Below, in pieces: positions 21,091-34,509 of a DNA stretch of 64,000 nucleotides. Origin of the DNA: Astrocystis sublimbata. Its lineage: Eukaryota > Ascomycota > Sordariomycetes > Xylariales > Xylariaceae. The stretch is from the NCBI GenBank assembly GCA_022453515.1, contig JAJNNY010000001.1, positions 1,054,001 through 1,118,000 of the forward strand, read 5' to 3'. The notes beneath the pieces are model-generated. The model had not been told where the DNA came from. It searched no databases and worked only from the letters and a program-made list of their open reading frames with translations. The position numbers and the translations under genes were made by a program. How positions within the stretch are numbered: position 1 is the stretch's first letter; every line of letters begins with the position of its first letter.

Positions 21091-21442
21091 ATGACGGACA
21101 AGACAACATCCATGGCCGACTCGCTGGGCGCAAATAAGTCCACGAGCGCTATCCCACATGGGGTAAGCAACTACAGCTTTTCCACTGCTAACAATGTCAA
21201 AAGTACAAGCACTCTAACTAAATGTGCTCCAGAACCCCTCAGTCATTTCATCCGAGGGAGCTATTGGCAAGCCCTTCAATCCCGACGGCGCCATCGGCCA
21301 AATTGGCGAGAAGATTGGCGGACCGTTGAGCAAAGAGGGTGCGATTGGGTCGCAATTCGATGCTAGCAAGAACGGAATTGCCGGGCACGTTGAGCGCGCT
21401 GTTGACGGACCGAGGAATCCCAGTGGAAGCTCTAAGCAATGA
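21091..21442 (+). CDS. Small fungal protein with GAIGK-type glycine repeats
   Basis: Exons 21091-21162 and 21233-21442 join over a GTAAGC...CTCCAG intron and give 93 residues. The second exon carries repeated EGAIGKPF, DGAIGQIGEKIGGPL and EGAIGSQF units, a layout that I recall from a family of short fungal proteins of unknown function. The protein is hydrophilic, with no signal peptide or membrane segment. Some family members are stress- or development-induced, but I cannot show this here. The leader contains a TATA-like tatatatatta about 130 bp upstream. Confidence 0.8.
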
Positions 21443-22035
21443 AGCTACAAAACAAAAGTCATCAGATCTATGAATCTCACGGCATAATAATGATCGAATG
21501 AACTACATCGATATTTTGTAAATATAATTTCGCAATACGCAAGCCATTGAAATGTGACATTTGACTACACATGTCGCCCGGTGTATTTGATGACTTAACT
21601 TTCGCGCCGCTGCCTCAGTTGTCCACGGAAAGAAATTGCAGCGGTACATGGGGCTTTCAATTGATCACGTTTTATACCGATGGTGTTTTGCTACCCATTC
21701 CTGATATAAAACCGCCGTCAACCATGCAAGATATGTAAATGGTTACCGAATCACACGCCGTCAAGGAGCAAACGACTTTTTACTTGGGCAGGGCACGGGT
21801 GAGGCATCTTAAGCCACAATCTGGTGAGTTTGACACATAGCATGTGAAGCAAAAGACCTATCTAGTATTAGCAGCAAATTTTCAGGTGCTCAAGCACCAA
21901 ATTTATTCTACCTATAGAATTACACAATGCAGTGAGTGCATATATGCTTCCCGCCAGCCACTAAACGCCTGTACAATGTCCACGCTCGATCTCTCGTTTT
22001 GTAATTACTCTTGCTCGATAGCTATTAAAACGTTG
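21443..22035. other. Intergenic stretch between convergent genes
   Basis: About 590 bp holding the 3' ends of the GAIGK protein gene and nup85. Nothing else seen. Confidence 0.55.
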
Positions 22036-25000
22036 TTACATGATGACACTATCGGCCTGCTCCAGCCAAAGATTGGCGAGATCCTTCGCGAGGCCTAGTC
22101 TGAGTTGCTTGAGCACGTCTTTGGATGTGGTGGCAGTGTGCACCATGCCTCTCCAATCCCAGGCTCGTTTGATGCCAGCCTTTTCCATGCCGCTTCTCAT
22201 CACTGATTTGTGCAGCTGAGAGGCGATCATGGAACTGCCCGTCATGACGAAGCTGCCGCCCAGCGATGGGACGGATTGGTCCAGGAGGCTGGCTGGTGTA
22301 GAACCCTTCCCGTGTCCCGATGCCAAGACTAGCTTGAAGAACTCGTCTGCTACATCATAGACCCTGGTCCCTACTGTCTGGATATCTTCGATGGCCTTGA
22401 ACAGAGTATCAATCTGTTCGAGGCTGACCACCGGGGGCGACTGGCTAGCGAAGACCGAGAACTCGCCGAGGAGCGCCAATAAGAAGTCCTCGCTGACAAC
22501 GGCGTCGCGAGTATCGTCGTATAAGCCGCCTCGAATGTTGTCATCGGCACTAGCAATGACGGCTGACAAGGCTGCTGCAGCACGCTGGCGACGAAGTAAC
22601 GATTTCTGTTGGGGTTTGCTGCCCCCATCTCGAAGTTCATAAAATTGTCTTAGTGTTGCGTATCCGCTCAGCATCTTGGCAAGGAGCTCTGCGGCCTCAA
22701 GGTCCTGTTTAGCAAAATTCTCCAAAGTTGCTGTTCGTTCCGTGAGAAGGCCTTGTAGAGTATCATCGAGATCGCTGGTTGGGGGATAAACGGTAGATTC
22801 AACGAGAGAAATCGACATCAAGGTGTTGAGAACGTCTCGGACTTTCCCGGGGCGATGAGCCAAGGCATAATACCAAAGTGCCTCGCCAAAACGGAAAGTG
22901 TCTTTAGCTAATATGTCTCCGAAAGTCTATTGCATGTTAGTAGGGCTCGTATACTCGGAATGTGTTATGACGTACTTCTGCTGTGTCCTCGGCAAAGTTG
23001 ATCATACCCAGATCGTTGAGCAACCTCCACATCTTTTCAACCGTAGTCCGCGAGTTCTCGTCGATGGTCCCAAGGACGTTCTGCAAAAGCTCCTGGACCA
23101 TTTGTTCGGAACGTTCATGTGAGTCCATCCGACCAACCACTTGTACAGCCATCTCCCAACCATCTCGAGAGACTTTGCCACGAGGTGTCGAACCGGATAG
23201 ATGTTTGCGATCTCTCAAGCCACGGGCGTAATGAATCAGAGTGGAGTCTTTTATACCATCGTCATCGTCCGGATCAGGGCTCTGTTTCATGCCCAGAACC
23301 TCTAGCTCATCCATATCGAAATCGCTCATGCTGATGAGATTCTGAGGCTCGGGTGGTGGTAGCCACCGTCCCAGAGAAGCAATCTCGGCCACTGATGTTG
23401 CAATGGGAAGCGACCAAAGACGAAGGAACCCAATGACACCCTCCACATTACCCTCAAAAGCACACGCAACACCAACTTCTACAGCATCGGCCGAATTGAA
23501 GTGGAACTCTGTCTCTGTCGCGGTGTGCAGAGACAAAGCCAGCCGATCAAAGAAATCTTGATCACCTGCAGCGGGATAAGCTGACCTGGATTGCGATAAA
23601 CTTCGATGTCGTTGATTGTGGCCATCATCCCACCAGCCGAAGAGTCCGATAGTCGCCTCGCACCAATCTTGAGCAGCTGCGAGAACAGCTTCATGATCAC
23701 CCGTAAGGATGGCGTAGAGGGACTGCAGATTCTCGTAGACGTCCCAGGGGATTTTACTTTCCGCCTTGCGTGCTAGCCCAGCAAGCGACGGTTTGCCTCC
23801 CGAGGAAGTGGAGATCTGAGAGTCAGTAAATCGGCTGGAAGCGTGACTGGGCCGATCTTTGCCCTCTGCAAAACTCGTAAGAGCTTCCTGGCGACCCTTG
23901 GCCTTTAAACGGAACAGGGTCCAGTCACTACTTTTGATGTCCCAGCTCGAATTGCTCACTGCCGGGCAGTCTTCCAGCACTTGGCACAGATCCTCTACCG
24001 CGCGCCTGATGTTCGCTAAGGCCTGGCCGATATATGCCGAGTCGGTTCGGGGTGTCTTCTTGACGGATTCCCATGCAGCGTTCCTCAATAGTTCAACAGT
24101 CCCAAGGATATTGCCACGGACAAGAGTGTTGAAGACCGCCTGCCAATACAAGGCATGAGCGGCTGGAGCGGGCCGGTATCGTAGAATGTCGTCTATTTGA
24201 GTGTTTTCCACATTGTGCGCATCTGCTTGCCATTTGAAAAGAACCTCAGGAAGTAAGGGAACCCTCGAGCCGCCAAATGCAGTGGGCTCCGGCGGTGTGT
24301 GATGGATGCGAAAGATGAGATTGGCGAGGCACATAGCTTTCTCAAAAGCCGGCGCGTGGCTACCGGGTCCAACCTTGACTGATTGCTCAACGCGGGGGGT
24401 GGGTAGCCCTTCCACGTGCGGCGTCCACACATCGTTAATGAGTTTGATACACGCTCGGGATAAAGTACTGTCGAGCTTCTCTTCATCGTCTTCGGCGCCC
24501 ACGCCTTCGTCGTAGAGTCTATTTACTACGTCCTCAGTCTGAAGGAGAACGTTGTCCGGTTCGGTGGTCTTAGCGTATGCCGTGTGGCTATATAGATCTT
24601 TCGCAAGGACCGCGTATTTTAGCTCACTCGTCCGCGCCGTAGTGGATCGCATAGCTGAAGCGCGGAATATGTCATCGGCCTCCCTTCTGATACGAGCATC
24701 GGCAGCTGGTGTTGCTAGCATCATGAGATCCTCGTCGTAGTGAGCGTGGTCCAAGGGGTGCGGGAAGGAGCCTGTCTCGGCGATCTCTTTCAGCATGTCC
24801 TCCTCCACATCATATTCAACCGCATCTTCCATCATAGCTTCAATATCCGGTTCCCCTTCGGCGTCGTCGTCATCGTCGGCATCGTCATCGGCGCGGCTGT
24901 TGGCATCGCTGTTGCTGTCGTCATCATACTCATCCTCGTACTCGTCGTCCAGGTCACCAGTCGCGTCGGCTTCGGTGTCCTCGCCTTCGGTGTCCTCGCC

Positions 25001-25474
25001 TTCGGTGGTATCGTCAAAGGCCATTGCAAAGGTTCCTGGCCGATTCGAGGGGAGGTCGTATGGTTCTTCGTCATCGCCTTCCTCCTCTTCCTCATCTTCT
25101 TCTTCGTCGTCGTCGTCCTCGTTGTCTTCGCCATAATATTCCCTGCTCAGGCTGGATGGCTGTCTGACGGAGCCCCGGATGGATCTGCCAAGCGGTACAT
25201 TGCTCGCCTTGGAGTTGGACTTGGTGGCCCTCAGATTAGGCTTGCCAAAGTTGGGAGCTTTCGGCTTGTTGCTCGTGTACCCCATTGATGCCTGTAATAT
25301 CGAAGGCGAGGGGTCACCGACAGGTGTGAAGGAAGCATTGGACGAGGGGGGTGGCCCGGCCGGGGTGCTGGAGGCATGATCAACACTGAAGCCGAATGAG
25401 TGGGCGGTCTTCCGGGCACTCTTGTCGGGTGTAGCGGGCGACGAAGAGCCCAACTCAGACCAGCTGAAAGACAT
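22036..25474 (-). CDS. nup85: Nucleoporin Nup85 (Y-complex subunit)
   Basis: A scaffold component of the Nup84/Y complex of the nuclear pore. Exons 22976-25474 and 22036-22926 join over a GTACGTC...CTAAC...AATAG intron to 1129 residues. The N-terminal 270 residues are low complexity: a Ser/Pro-rich region with SFGF, then a long Asp/Glu-rich stretch that includes tandem EDTEGEDTEGEDTEAD units. The remainder is alpha-helical, with features I associate with fungal Nup85: FDRLALSLHTATETEFHFN, WSLPIATSVAEIASLGRWLPPPE, then DTFRFGEALWYYALAHRPGKVRDVLNTL and a C-terminal LRLGLAKDLANLWLEQAD. The acidic extension is longer than in yeast Nup85. Convergent with the small gene at 21.1-21.4 kb. Confidence 0.85.
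24960..25016 (-). repeat. Coding tandem repeat in nup85 acidic region
   Basis: An 18-nt unit (cttcggtgtcctcgcctt type on the plus strand) occurs about two and a half times and encodes repeated EGEDTE. It could change length by replication slippage without a frameshift. Confidence 0.7.
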
Positions 25475-27539
25475 GACGATGGCTGCGCCTCGAGAGCGCG
25501 GTGCCTATGGACCGAACCAAGCTGGTTGCGCGAGTGAGAAGTGCGTTCGCAGGATACTAGAAGACAGATGCAGCAGGCAGAACCTAGGTGGCATACGGCT
25601 GCAGAATGCGATGCACAGACGCGGGTGGCGCGGGAGAGTAGGAGAGGTGGGTGATGTTTTGGGGATGTGGTCTTCGTTGTCGCACTCAAGGGTAGAGTGT
25701 AGACATTCAGCATGCAGCATTCAGCGGCTCCAAAATTTACACGCTTAATCAACGAAGCTACCCCAGAGCGACGCGGTCGCCAGACCCACTTCCATCACAG
25801 CTAGGTGCCTGGGTACTGAAAGCACAGACCATGTTGCTCCCTGGCCCCACCTTCTGACCCCCTACACACCATTTCTGTGCATCGAAGGCTGGGTACCTCG
25901 TCGGTACTTGCCCTCAGTTTATCTTTTTCAGGCAGGGACAGCAGATTAACCCCCATCTTGGATGTCACAACATGGGCTATTCTATGTACTTACATGTACA
26001 ACACCATTTTCTGTACATGCGTGCTGGCTTCCAAGAACTTGAAATATTGAATATTGGATCCATGTCAGCTACCATCTTTTGAGGTCTGTCTACCTTGCCC
26101 AGAACGTGAACGATTACTATCATGGATGCTAGTTCTACCATAACTCCGGAGCCTCCTACTTAGAGGTTGCATTGAATTTTCACTTTCGCATGCCTACCTA
26201 GTTGCTTCATGAATGTAGCTCAGAAGTAGCTGTAGCTGTCAGGTATGGGTGCTGTGATGTCAAGCTGTAGGAGGAGACCCTCAAGGTTCCCCTTTGTAGA
26301 TATAAAGGCGGGAAGGTGCCTTGCGGCCCTGCATTCCATGAACAAACACATCAGGTCTGGTAGCTCGGCAGTCCTGTATTTATATTCACATTAGGTACGC
26401 ACGCTGCCGCCCCTTGCCGGCGGCCCCTCCATCAGCCGCTTGCTCTTTTACTTCCCCCAATATTCCCCGACCTACCACATCTATCCAGGTATATACGCCG
26501 GCACGATGCACAAGGCGAGACAAGGTTCGGAAGAAGCTATCCTACCAGGCCCAGTGCCGAAGCCCTTATCGAATATCCGGGTGATGCCATTGGTCACGAG
26601 TATTGCGGCCTCGAACAGCGCCGAACAGGCCAACGTCGGTATAGACGGCGTTAATGCCGTCCATGTTGCCGTCCATGTGATAGAGCCTCCCCAAGCGCGC
26701 TCGGCGCCATCGTCGCAAGCCTTAACGTAACACAATCCATCTGAGTCACGCCCCTGATGACAGCGGCCTTACCTATCAGTGTGGGAGGAGATCCCGAGAT
26801 TCGTCCAGCTATCAGCTGTTATCTACCCGTACAATCTCCACTAGTTTCCGTCCTTCGCTTGCAACTAACGGAACAGCATCTAGTGGCCGGTAACCTAGGT
26901 GCCCTTTGGGTGGCAATCCACTCCGTCGTGCAGCTGGGGCGAGGCTTTGTCACGTCCCCCACCTCCCAGTGTGCTGGAAACGGCGGCGTAGCAATACCAC
27001 ACAGACACAGGCATAGGCACAGTCTAGAAGAGGCCTTCTATGTCGGTTTGTCGTCGTCGGCTATCCCATCCCTTCACAGTCACCACGATGTGTGAGCAGC
27101 GAGGCGCCCGAGGATCAGAACGCTGACTATCAGCGTCAACACATGCAACAGAAACTCAACGGGAACCCAGGCGAGTAGGTTGGTAACCAAGATGACATCA
27201 AACACAAACAAACACGGTTGGGCACGAGAGAAGCGAGAAGGTTGTGGAGTAAGCAACCGAGGATTGATTTGCCGGCTCCCCCACCTGTGGCACGGTCGCG
27301 CAGCTCAATGCATGCTAACATTGTCCCGGTATTGAGGCGGGGTTCTGACGCTGCCTCCCCTCAGCTTCCAACAAGTTAGGTGTGGATTGGAAGAAGCTCT
27401 CCGAGATCGTTGCGCCACGCGAGAACTAATAAATCCATCCTCGTCGCCCGCCGTCTCTGGTTGCACCCGGCTACAGATCTCTCTCTCGTCCTCACAACCT
27501 ACACCTGCGCATATTCGTCACATACACACACACACAAAG
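25475..27539. other. Divergent intergenic region, nup85 / formaldehyde dehydrogenase
   Basis: 2 kb. A promoter-like TATA (atataaagg) lies near 26297. Overlapping opposite-strand ORFs at 26440-26730 (+) and 26481-26735 (-), and a hydrophobic minus-strand frame around 27085-27210, have no recognisable relatives and no convincing splice structure. They are not called as genes. Confidence 0.5.
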
Positions 27540-28994
<1,455 letters not shown>

Positions 28995-31900
28995 AAAGTG
29001 AGCATTCTCATTCTCTGTAGATAGCGGCAGGAATATGAAGAAAACAAAACAAATTTGAAAACATGATATGAGTATCGCAATGAAGCCGCCAGGTTGTCTG
29101 TGATACCATTCTTGGGGGGAGAACAAAAGGGACAACGATGTCTGCCTTGTCTGCTCGCCTGCCTCCTTACTACATGTGTGGTAATGATAGTCCCGGTAGC
29201 ATAGCAGGCTAGCACTGCGTATCTACGCATATACATTCAGAGCTGAAAGGAGCTGTGGTGGTGAAGACCAGACCCTGCTTGCACTTGCATTGCAGGGCGC
29301 TAACTTGGGGACTTCGGGTCTGGACCCAGAGCTCTGATCCTCTCTGTCTATCTGTCTGTTTTGAAAGGAACTTTTGAGCAATGCGGCTAAGGTGCTAAGG
29401 TCCAAGCATACCTACCACCCTACCTACCCGGCATGTATGGATTACATCGAATGAGGGAGGATCTTGTCTTGCAGCCTTCCCTCGCTCGACTTGAGGTTAC
29501 ATCGTGCATAGATGGAGGCGCCTACCAGAGATGCCCGGGGCCCTTGCTCAGTTCCCAACAATGTCCCCACCGCCGACGGGGAGGCATCTCCAATTGTTGC
29601 CGCGAGACGACATAGCTTGGGCCAAACATATCGATAGGGCCAAGTACGAATACGTGCCATACTACCGTACTGGAGCAGGTGAACTATCATATCATGCACA
29701 CTACTACATAGTAGGACAGGCAGGGCATTGAATCGTGCGGGTGATCGTCGCTGGGCCTCTGCTCTCGGCTCTTTAGGTCTGTGATTCGAGCCACGAGAAT
29801 GCGGACAACACGGCAACGCCCGGAACTCCAAGCGATCGCCCTTCTCGTCGGCTGTCGCTAATCTATATGAACTTGCCCCGGCTTATGTGTGAAGAATCTG
29901 ACCTAAATTGGCATGCTACATAGAGCTTACACATCTCCAGTTGCAGCAAGTCGCATCGTGCCACGAGGTCATCCCAGACCAGCAAGTGAGCAGGCGTCTG
30001 CAGTTGGAATCCGCGAACATGGCCTCCGAATTGGTGGTCTGCGCTTAGTCGAGTGGGATATTAAGAGTGAGTGCGTTGGAGATTCTCGGTTCCGTTGACC
30101 AGCTAGCCTATTCCCTTTATCCCGGCCATTCTCGCTTGCTAGTTCAGCCGTTCGATCCGCATGCGGGCATTCTTACACTATTGATGACAGTGAGACAGTA
30201 TCGACAATGTATAAGTAATTATGTGTGAAGCGAGTGCTCCGGTAGCTTTTGTCATCGCTGGCCCAGCTTGAAAAAGAGAATGGTCGGTTCCTCGTAGAAT
30301 GAAGAGTTACGATGAAATAAGTAGCCACTTTGTCAGTACCCAGGGGTTACAACTTACGGGGACCGGCAATTACCTCTTGCATCCGAGTGCACTTATTCAG
30401 GGGCAAAATCGACACCAACATGGAAGTTACGAAAGACTGATATTTGACTTTGCTTTATGTGACAGCGCTGCCACCATTCGCAGGGAGTCTGATCAAGCTT
30501 GGGCTTACCGTTGGGCCGACAACTGTTGCAACCGCAGGCGAGAGATGCTGCATATGCGCATATCTACACCGCTTCACGCCTGGCTAGAGTTAGCTAGTAA
30601 GATCACTAAACTTCCCTTGGCTGGCCAATGATCCGCGCTGGGTGCATGACTCCTGCCCAGGTATTCAATGTAGCATCGTCGACTTCGAGATGCTTGGGCG
30701 GACGGGCCAAAGCAGACGGATGGATTCACTAGTGGTGGTAGGGTATACGTTTATGGAGAGAGTGAGGTGAGAAACGTGAGGGACACATCATGTCTAATAT
30801 ACACACATATGGATAGTAGTGCATTACTCACACAGCCGGGACAACGTGCCCGGCAAAGTTCATCCTGCCAAACCACACTCGCCACATTCCATCTTTGGCA
30901 CTTTCTACTTAATAGTATCTAAGCAAACTAAGGTAGTCTCGTATATACATACGTGTATTTCGGCCCCGTACTTACTATTTACTATATGTATGTACCTGCT
31001 CCGCATTGCCGATGGACCCCTGTGGGCCACGATTCAAGATCCCCGTCATACCTCAGGCCTCCAATCACATTGGAGGGAATGCCTGACGAACGCCGTCTCT
31101 GCCTTGAGGTCTCGAGATCTCCAAGGATAGAATGTCATCCCTATTCGCGACTAGATTCTGTACCAACAAATATCATCCACTTGGTACGTTGTACGCATGC
31201 TGGTAATACAACATAAACATACTCCGTATGCGCCACTGCTGTACGCATACACGTACATCTGTTTCCCTGTCGTCGCATCTAAGGAATTACGAGTATGTAC
31301 GAAATACAAGTATACCTAAAATGTCCAAGACAGAACCCTCGCCCGCGGAATGTAGACAGTACTATTGATGTATGTCTGCAGCGGACCGGCGCTTATTGTC
31401 TCCACATGTGTACATATTAATCTAGACTTACCCAAGGTATCGTCCCGCACATGTGCAAAGGCAAAGGCAGGAATTTGGGCAGTCTGTCTGAGATGTCTGA
31501 GATGTCTGAGAGCGGACGCTACTGTAGCAGTGCGAGCCAGTCGAGCCAGTCTTGCGCCAGACACGACAAGCGCCGTCCAGATCCTTCGTGGTTGAATCCC
31601 GCTGTGTGGCCAAATGCGAAGAATTGGAATCCGCCAGAACCCGCCTCCCGTTCTCGGAGCCTCGCGCCATAACGTCGTCATAGGAGCAGTCGCATGTGGG
31701 CTCCAGCGACACTTCGGGGCCGGGGGGACCGGCAATGGCCTCCTGGCCTCCTGGACCTCGAGCAGAGACTCGGTGGCTTGTTGTTAGCCCGCCCAGATTT
31801 GGCTGCTTGTTGGTGCCAGGCGAGCCAGGCTAACTCCCCATGCTCCCCTCGCCTCCTCCATCCCAGATAATACGCCAACCATATTGGGACAGGGGCCATG

Positions 31901-33150
31901 GTTGGGTCATTTGTTGTACGTGCATTTGAAGGCGCATCCAAGAACGTCGATCGCTGGACAGGCATGGTGGCATGGTGGGAGCCGTTGACTCGACCGCTTT
32001 CGCCTCACTCCCACATATGAGCATCCCTCTAGGCTAGACGGCGCTAACATGCACGCATCGTCCTCGTAGACTCGTAGTACTTACTTGTCGGTAGCCCTTT
32101 GTAGTAAGAATAGACCATATTTGGCAGACAGGCTCGACAGGTAAGTAGGCGAGTAGGTACCCTACGGTAATCTGACGACAAGCGTTGCTTGGCTCCTCGG
32201 CTCCATCCCATCATCCATGGATGACAACTGACTCAACCCCGGATGCTCACTTACATACACATCCTTAGTCCACTAGGTAGAGAGTGGGATAAGGGATAAG
32301 GGGATAAGCGATTCTTCATCATTCCACGCATTGCCGCCCGAGTCTAACGTCACGGGAGTCAGTTGACCCAGCTCGCCAGCCAGACAACCGGCCCAGCCAG
32401 ACCCAGTTACGCAGAGCCAGGTCAGGGAATCGGCCAGCAATGACAATTGTCGTCCTGCTTGTTCCTGTCTCTTCGGAAACCAACGTCCTTTAACTTGACC
32501 TTGATCCGCCCATCTTATTGTGTTCCCTTTTCTTCCTCTTCCCTCCTCCTCCTTCATATCCCATCACACCACTCAAGTACTTATCCCCCGCCTCGGTCCT
32601 GCACCAAACCGACATCTCTCGTGTAAGTCATTCACTCATCCCACCCGCTTTATTGTCGCGCGACCTTGCCTTGCACCACGTACGCCGCATCCCTGGTTTA
32701 CCGTGCATTCTGCTAGCATTCTTGCTACCATCGCATTCCGTTGCCCGTTGCCCTTTGCCAGCGCTTGCCGTTCAGCCCATGGTGTGCCCGTCAACCTAAC
32801 CTAACTCCTCACATCCCTCGCTTCCATGTTACCAAAAGAGGAACGGTCCTGCTGACACCTATTTCTTCTTTGACCCAGACCTGGGGCTGACCTTCCTCTC
32901 GTCTCGCTCTCACTAGTTCTCGACAACCCGAGTCATCGACCCCTTACCGCAACAAAGAAACGAGTTCAGCTTCAGCCCGCCGCCTCTCTTTGATCTCGTC
33001 TTGTACCACGTGGTCGCCCCATCACGAAACCGTACACAGCGAAAGCCACCCAGGCAGCTCATTAAGAGTAAACCAGCCAACCATCCAAACGAGCCACCAT
33101 CGGCCCTGCCTCGAACATCCCACGAACCCACCTACCCACCGCCACCCAAG
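28995..33150. other. 4.2-kb stretch without a convincing gene
   Basis: Short ORFs on both strands lack recognisable domains and conflict with one another. Features seen: tacct repeats near 29409-29428, a 9-bp tandem (tgagatgtc) at about 31489-31512, many GTAC/TACGTA words near 31190-31310, and a C/T-rich leader from about 32520 that probably belongs to the AN1 gene, possibly with a 5' UTR intron starting at gtaagt (32621). A lineage-specific gene or non-coding RNA cannot be excluded. Confidence 0.5.
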
Positions 33151-33621
33151 ATGCCTGTAAAGCCTCGCTGTACCTTCAAGACCTGCAAGACGGCCGCGCA
33201 ACGGATCGTCGGTGACTGCGGGTTCTGCGACGGGCACTACTGCGCGAAGCACCGCCTCTTGGAGGATCACAAGTGCACCGGTCTTGAAGACGTAAGTCTC
33301 ACGCAGTCTGCTCTTGTCAACCACCTCAACAACACCAAAACACCTCTTCCCGGCTCATCGGAGACCAGCCGGAGCAGCACCAGCAGCGACCTCGTCCCTG
33401 ACAACACCCAGTGGTGGCTGGTCGGGCTTGCCGAGTACCTTTCCGACAATGAGGATTTACTGCGCTGAGTCACACGAGTTGGAAACATGCCAAGCACATC
33501 ATCGCACATCTTTGCTAACATTGTCTTGCTTGTTCCCTTTTTCCAGTGCAAGAAGGAGTCGCACGAGCGCAACGCTGCGCAACTCGAGGCCGAAAGAACA
33601 CAAGTCATCCGAGGTGTATAA
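33151..33621 (+). CDS. Small AN1-type zinc-finger protein
   Basis: Exons 33151-33291 and 33547-33621 give 71 residues. The AN1 finger has all eight ligands in order (Cys7, Cys12, Cys23, Cys26, Cys31, His34, His40, Cys42): CTFKTC, CGFCDGHYC, H and HKC. A charged helix KKESHERNAAQLEAERTQVIRGV follows. Single-finger AN1 proteins act in ubiquitin/proteasome and stress responses; the exact role here is inferred only from family. The 255-nt intron (donor GTAAGT, acceptor TTCCAG) is long for this genome and stays in frame for 58 codons before a stop, so intron retention would make a 105-residue isoform. The gene converges on endonuclease III. Confidence 0.9.
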
Positions 33622-34509
33622 GTCGTCGACTGCCACATCCATCATCCCTACCATACCCTCGAGTCTCAGTCGAGTCACCCGCCATGTTTTACGACGAAAC
33701 ATAGGCTAGGCTAGGCACAAGAAATGATCATGTCGCCATACGAACATCGGATCATCACCGTATATAGAGCGGTTTACCATATCGCTGCGATGCCTCGCCT
33801 CTGTTGTATCACATCACCGTGGCGCACGGGGTGGTGATCATACAGTCTCAACTACACGCTTTCCCTTCCCACCAAGCAAAGCACATCATTCATCATATAT
33901 TCCGTTCCATCTGAACCAAGCGTACGGCGTCACGGGAATTACGCAGTCTGGGCATTTGGAGGTTGTCTCAGGCATTGCATATGCATATTGCATGCATCTT
34001 CGGATCATGCCGGAAGCTTCTTTTCACCCCGTCTCCTCTTAACCTCGTAGAGGGAAAGGGTTCACCCCGCATTAGGGCGTGCGTTGCATTCTGAGATATG
34101 GGAGTGGCCGGGATCAATAATACCCATTGCCTACCTACTTTAAGCATGTAGAATAGTTCAGAACATGCATCCTCAATGGCAAGAAACCAAATAGGACGAT
34201 CTCGTCTCATAACATAACATAAACACTTGATTCGTTCCATTCGTATGTGATTAGGCAAACAAAATTCACGATAGTGAATCGACCGTATCAAAGTGGAAGT
34301 ATCATTTAGTGAATGTTGTCCCAATCAACTATATAGAGTTTTGACATGTCACTTTCCTTTCCTTCAAACGAAATGGGTATCTTAAATCAAATGCACTTCA
34401 TGACATGATGACTAGAAATGCCGGAGTGTCCACCGACAGCCTCCAAGAGCTACTCAAGTCTGAGCCAGTGGTCCTCCTTGAGTTGTTCCCAAACTAACCA
34501 ACCGCCTAC
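33622..34509. other. Intergenic stretch between convergent genes
   Basis: About 890 bp of presumed 3' UTRs. Nothing else is supported. Confidence 0.55.

Noticed and set aside
24740..25288. Hydrophobic plus-strand ORF of 182 codons inside nup85
   Set aside because: It is the reverse complement of the Asp/Glu-rich repeat of nup85, which naturally reads as Val/Leu/Ile or Ser runs.
26440..26735. Overlapping opposite-strand ORFs upstream of the formaldehyde dehydrogenase gene
   Set aside because: Both are under 100 codons, unrecognised and mutually exclusive, with no convincing splice sites.
27136..27321. P-loop-like GGGAGKS in a short minus-strand frame next to the formaldehyde dehydrogenase gene
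   Set aside because: Only 61 codons, with no Walker B or other ATPase motif and no supporting splice structure; probably chance.
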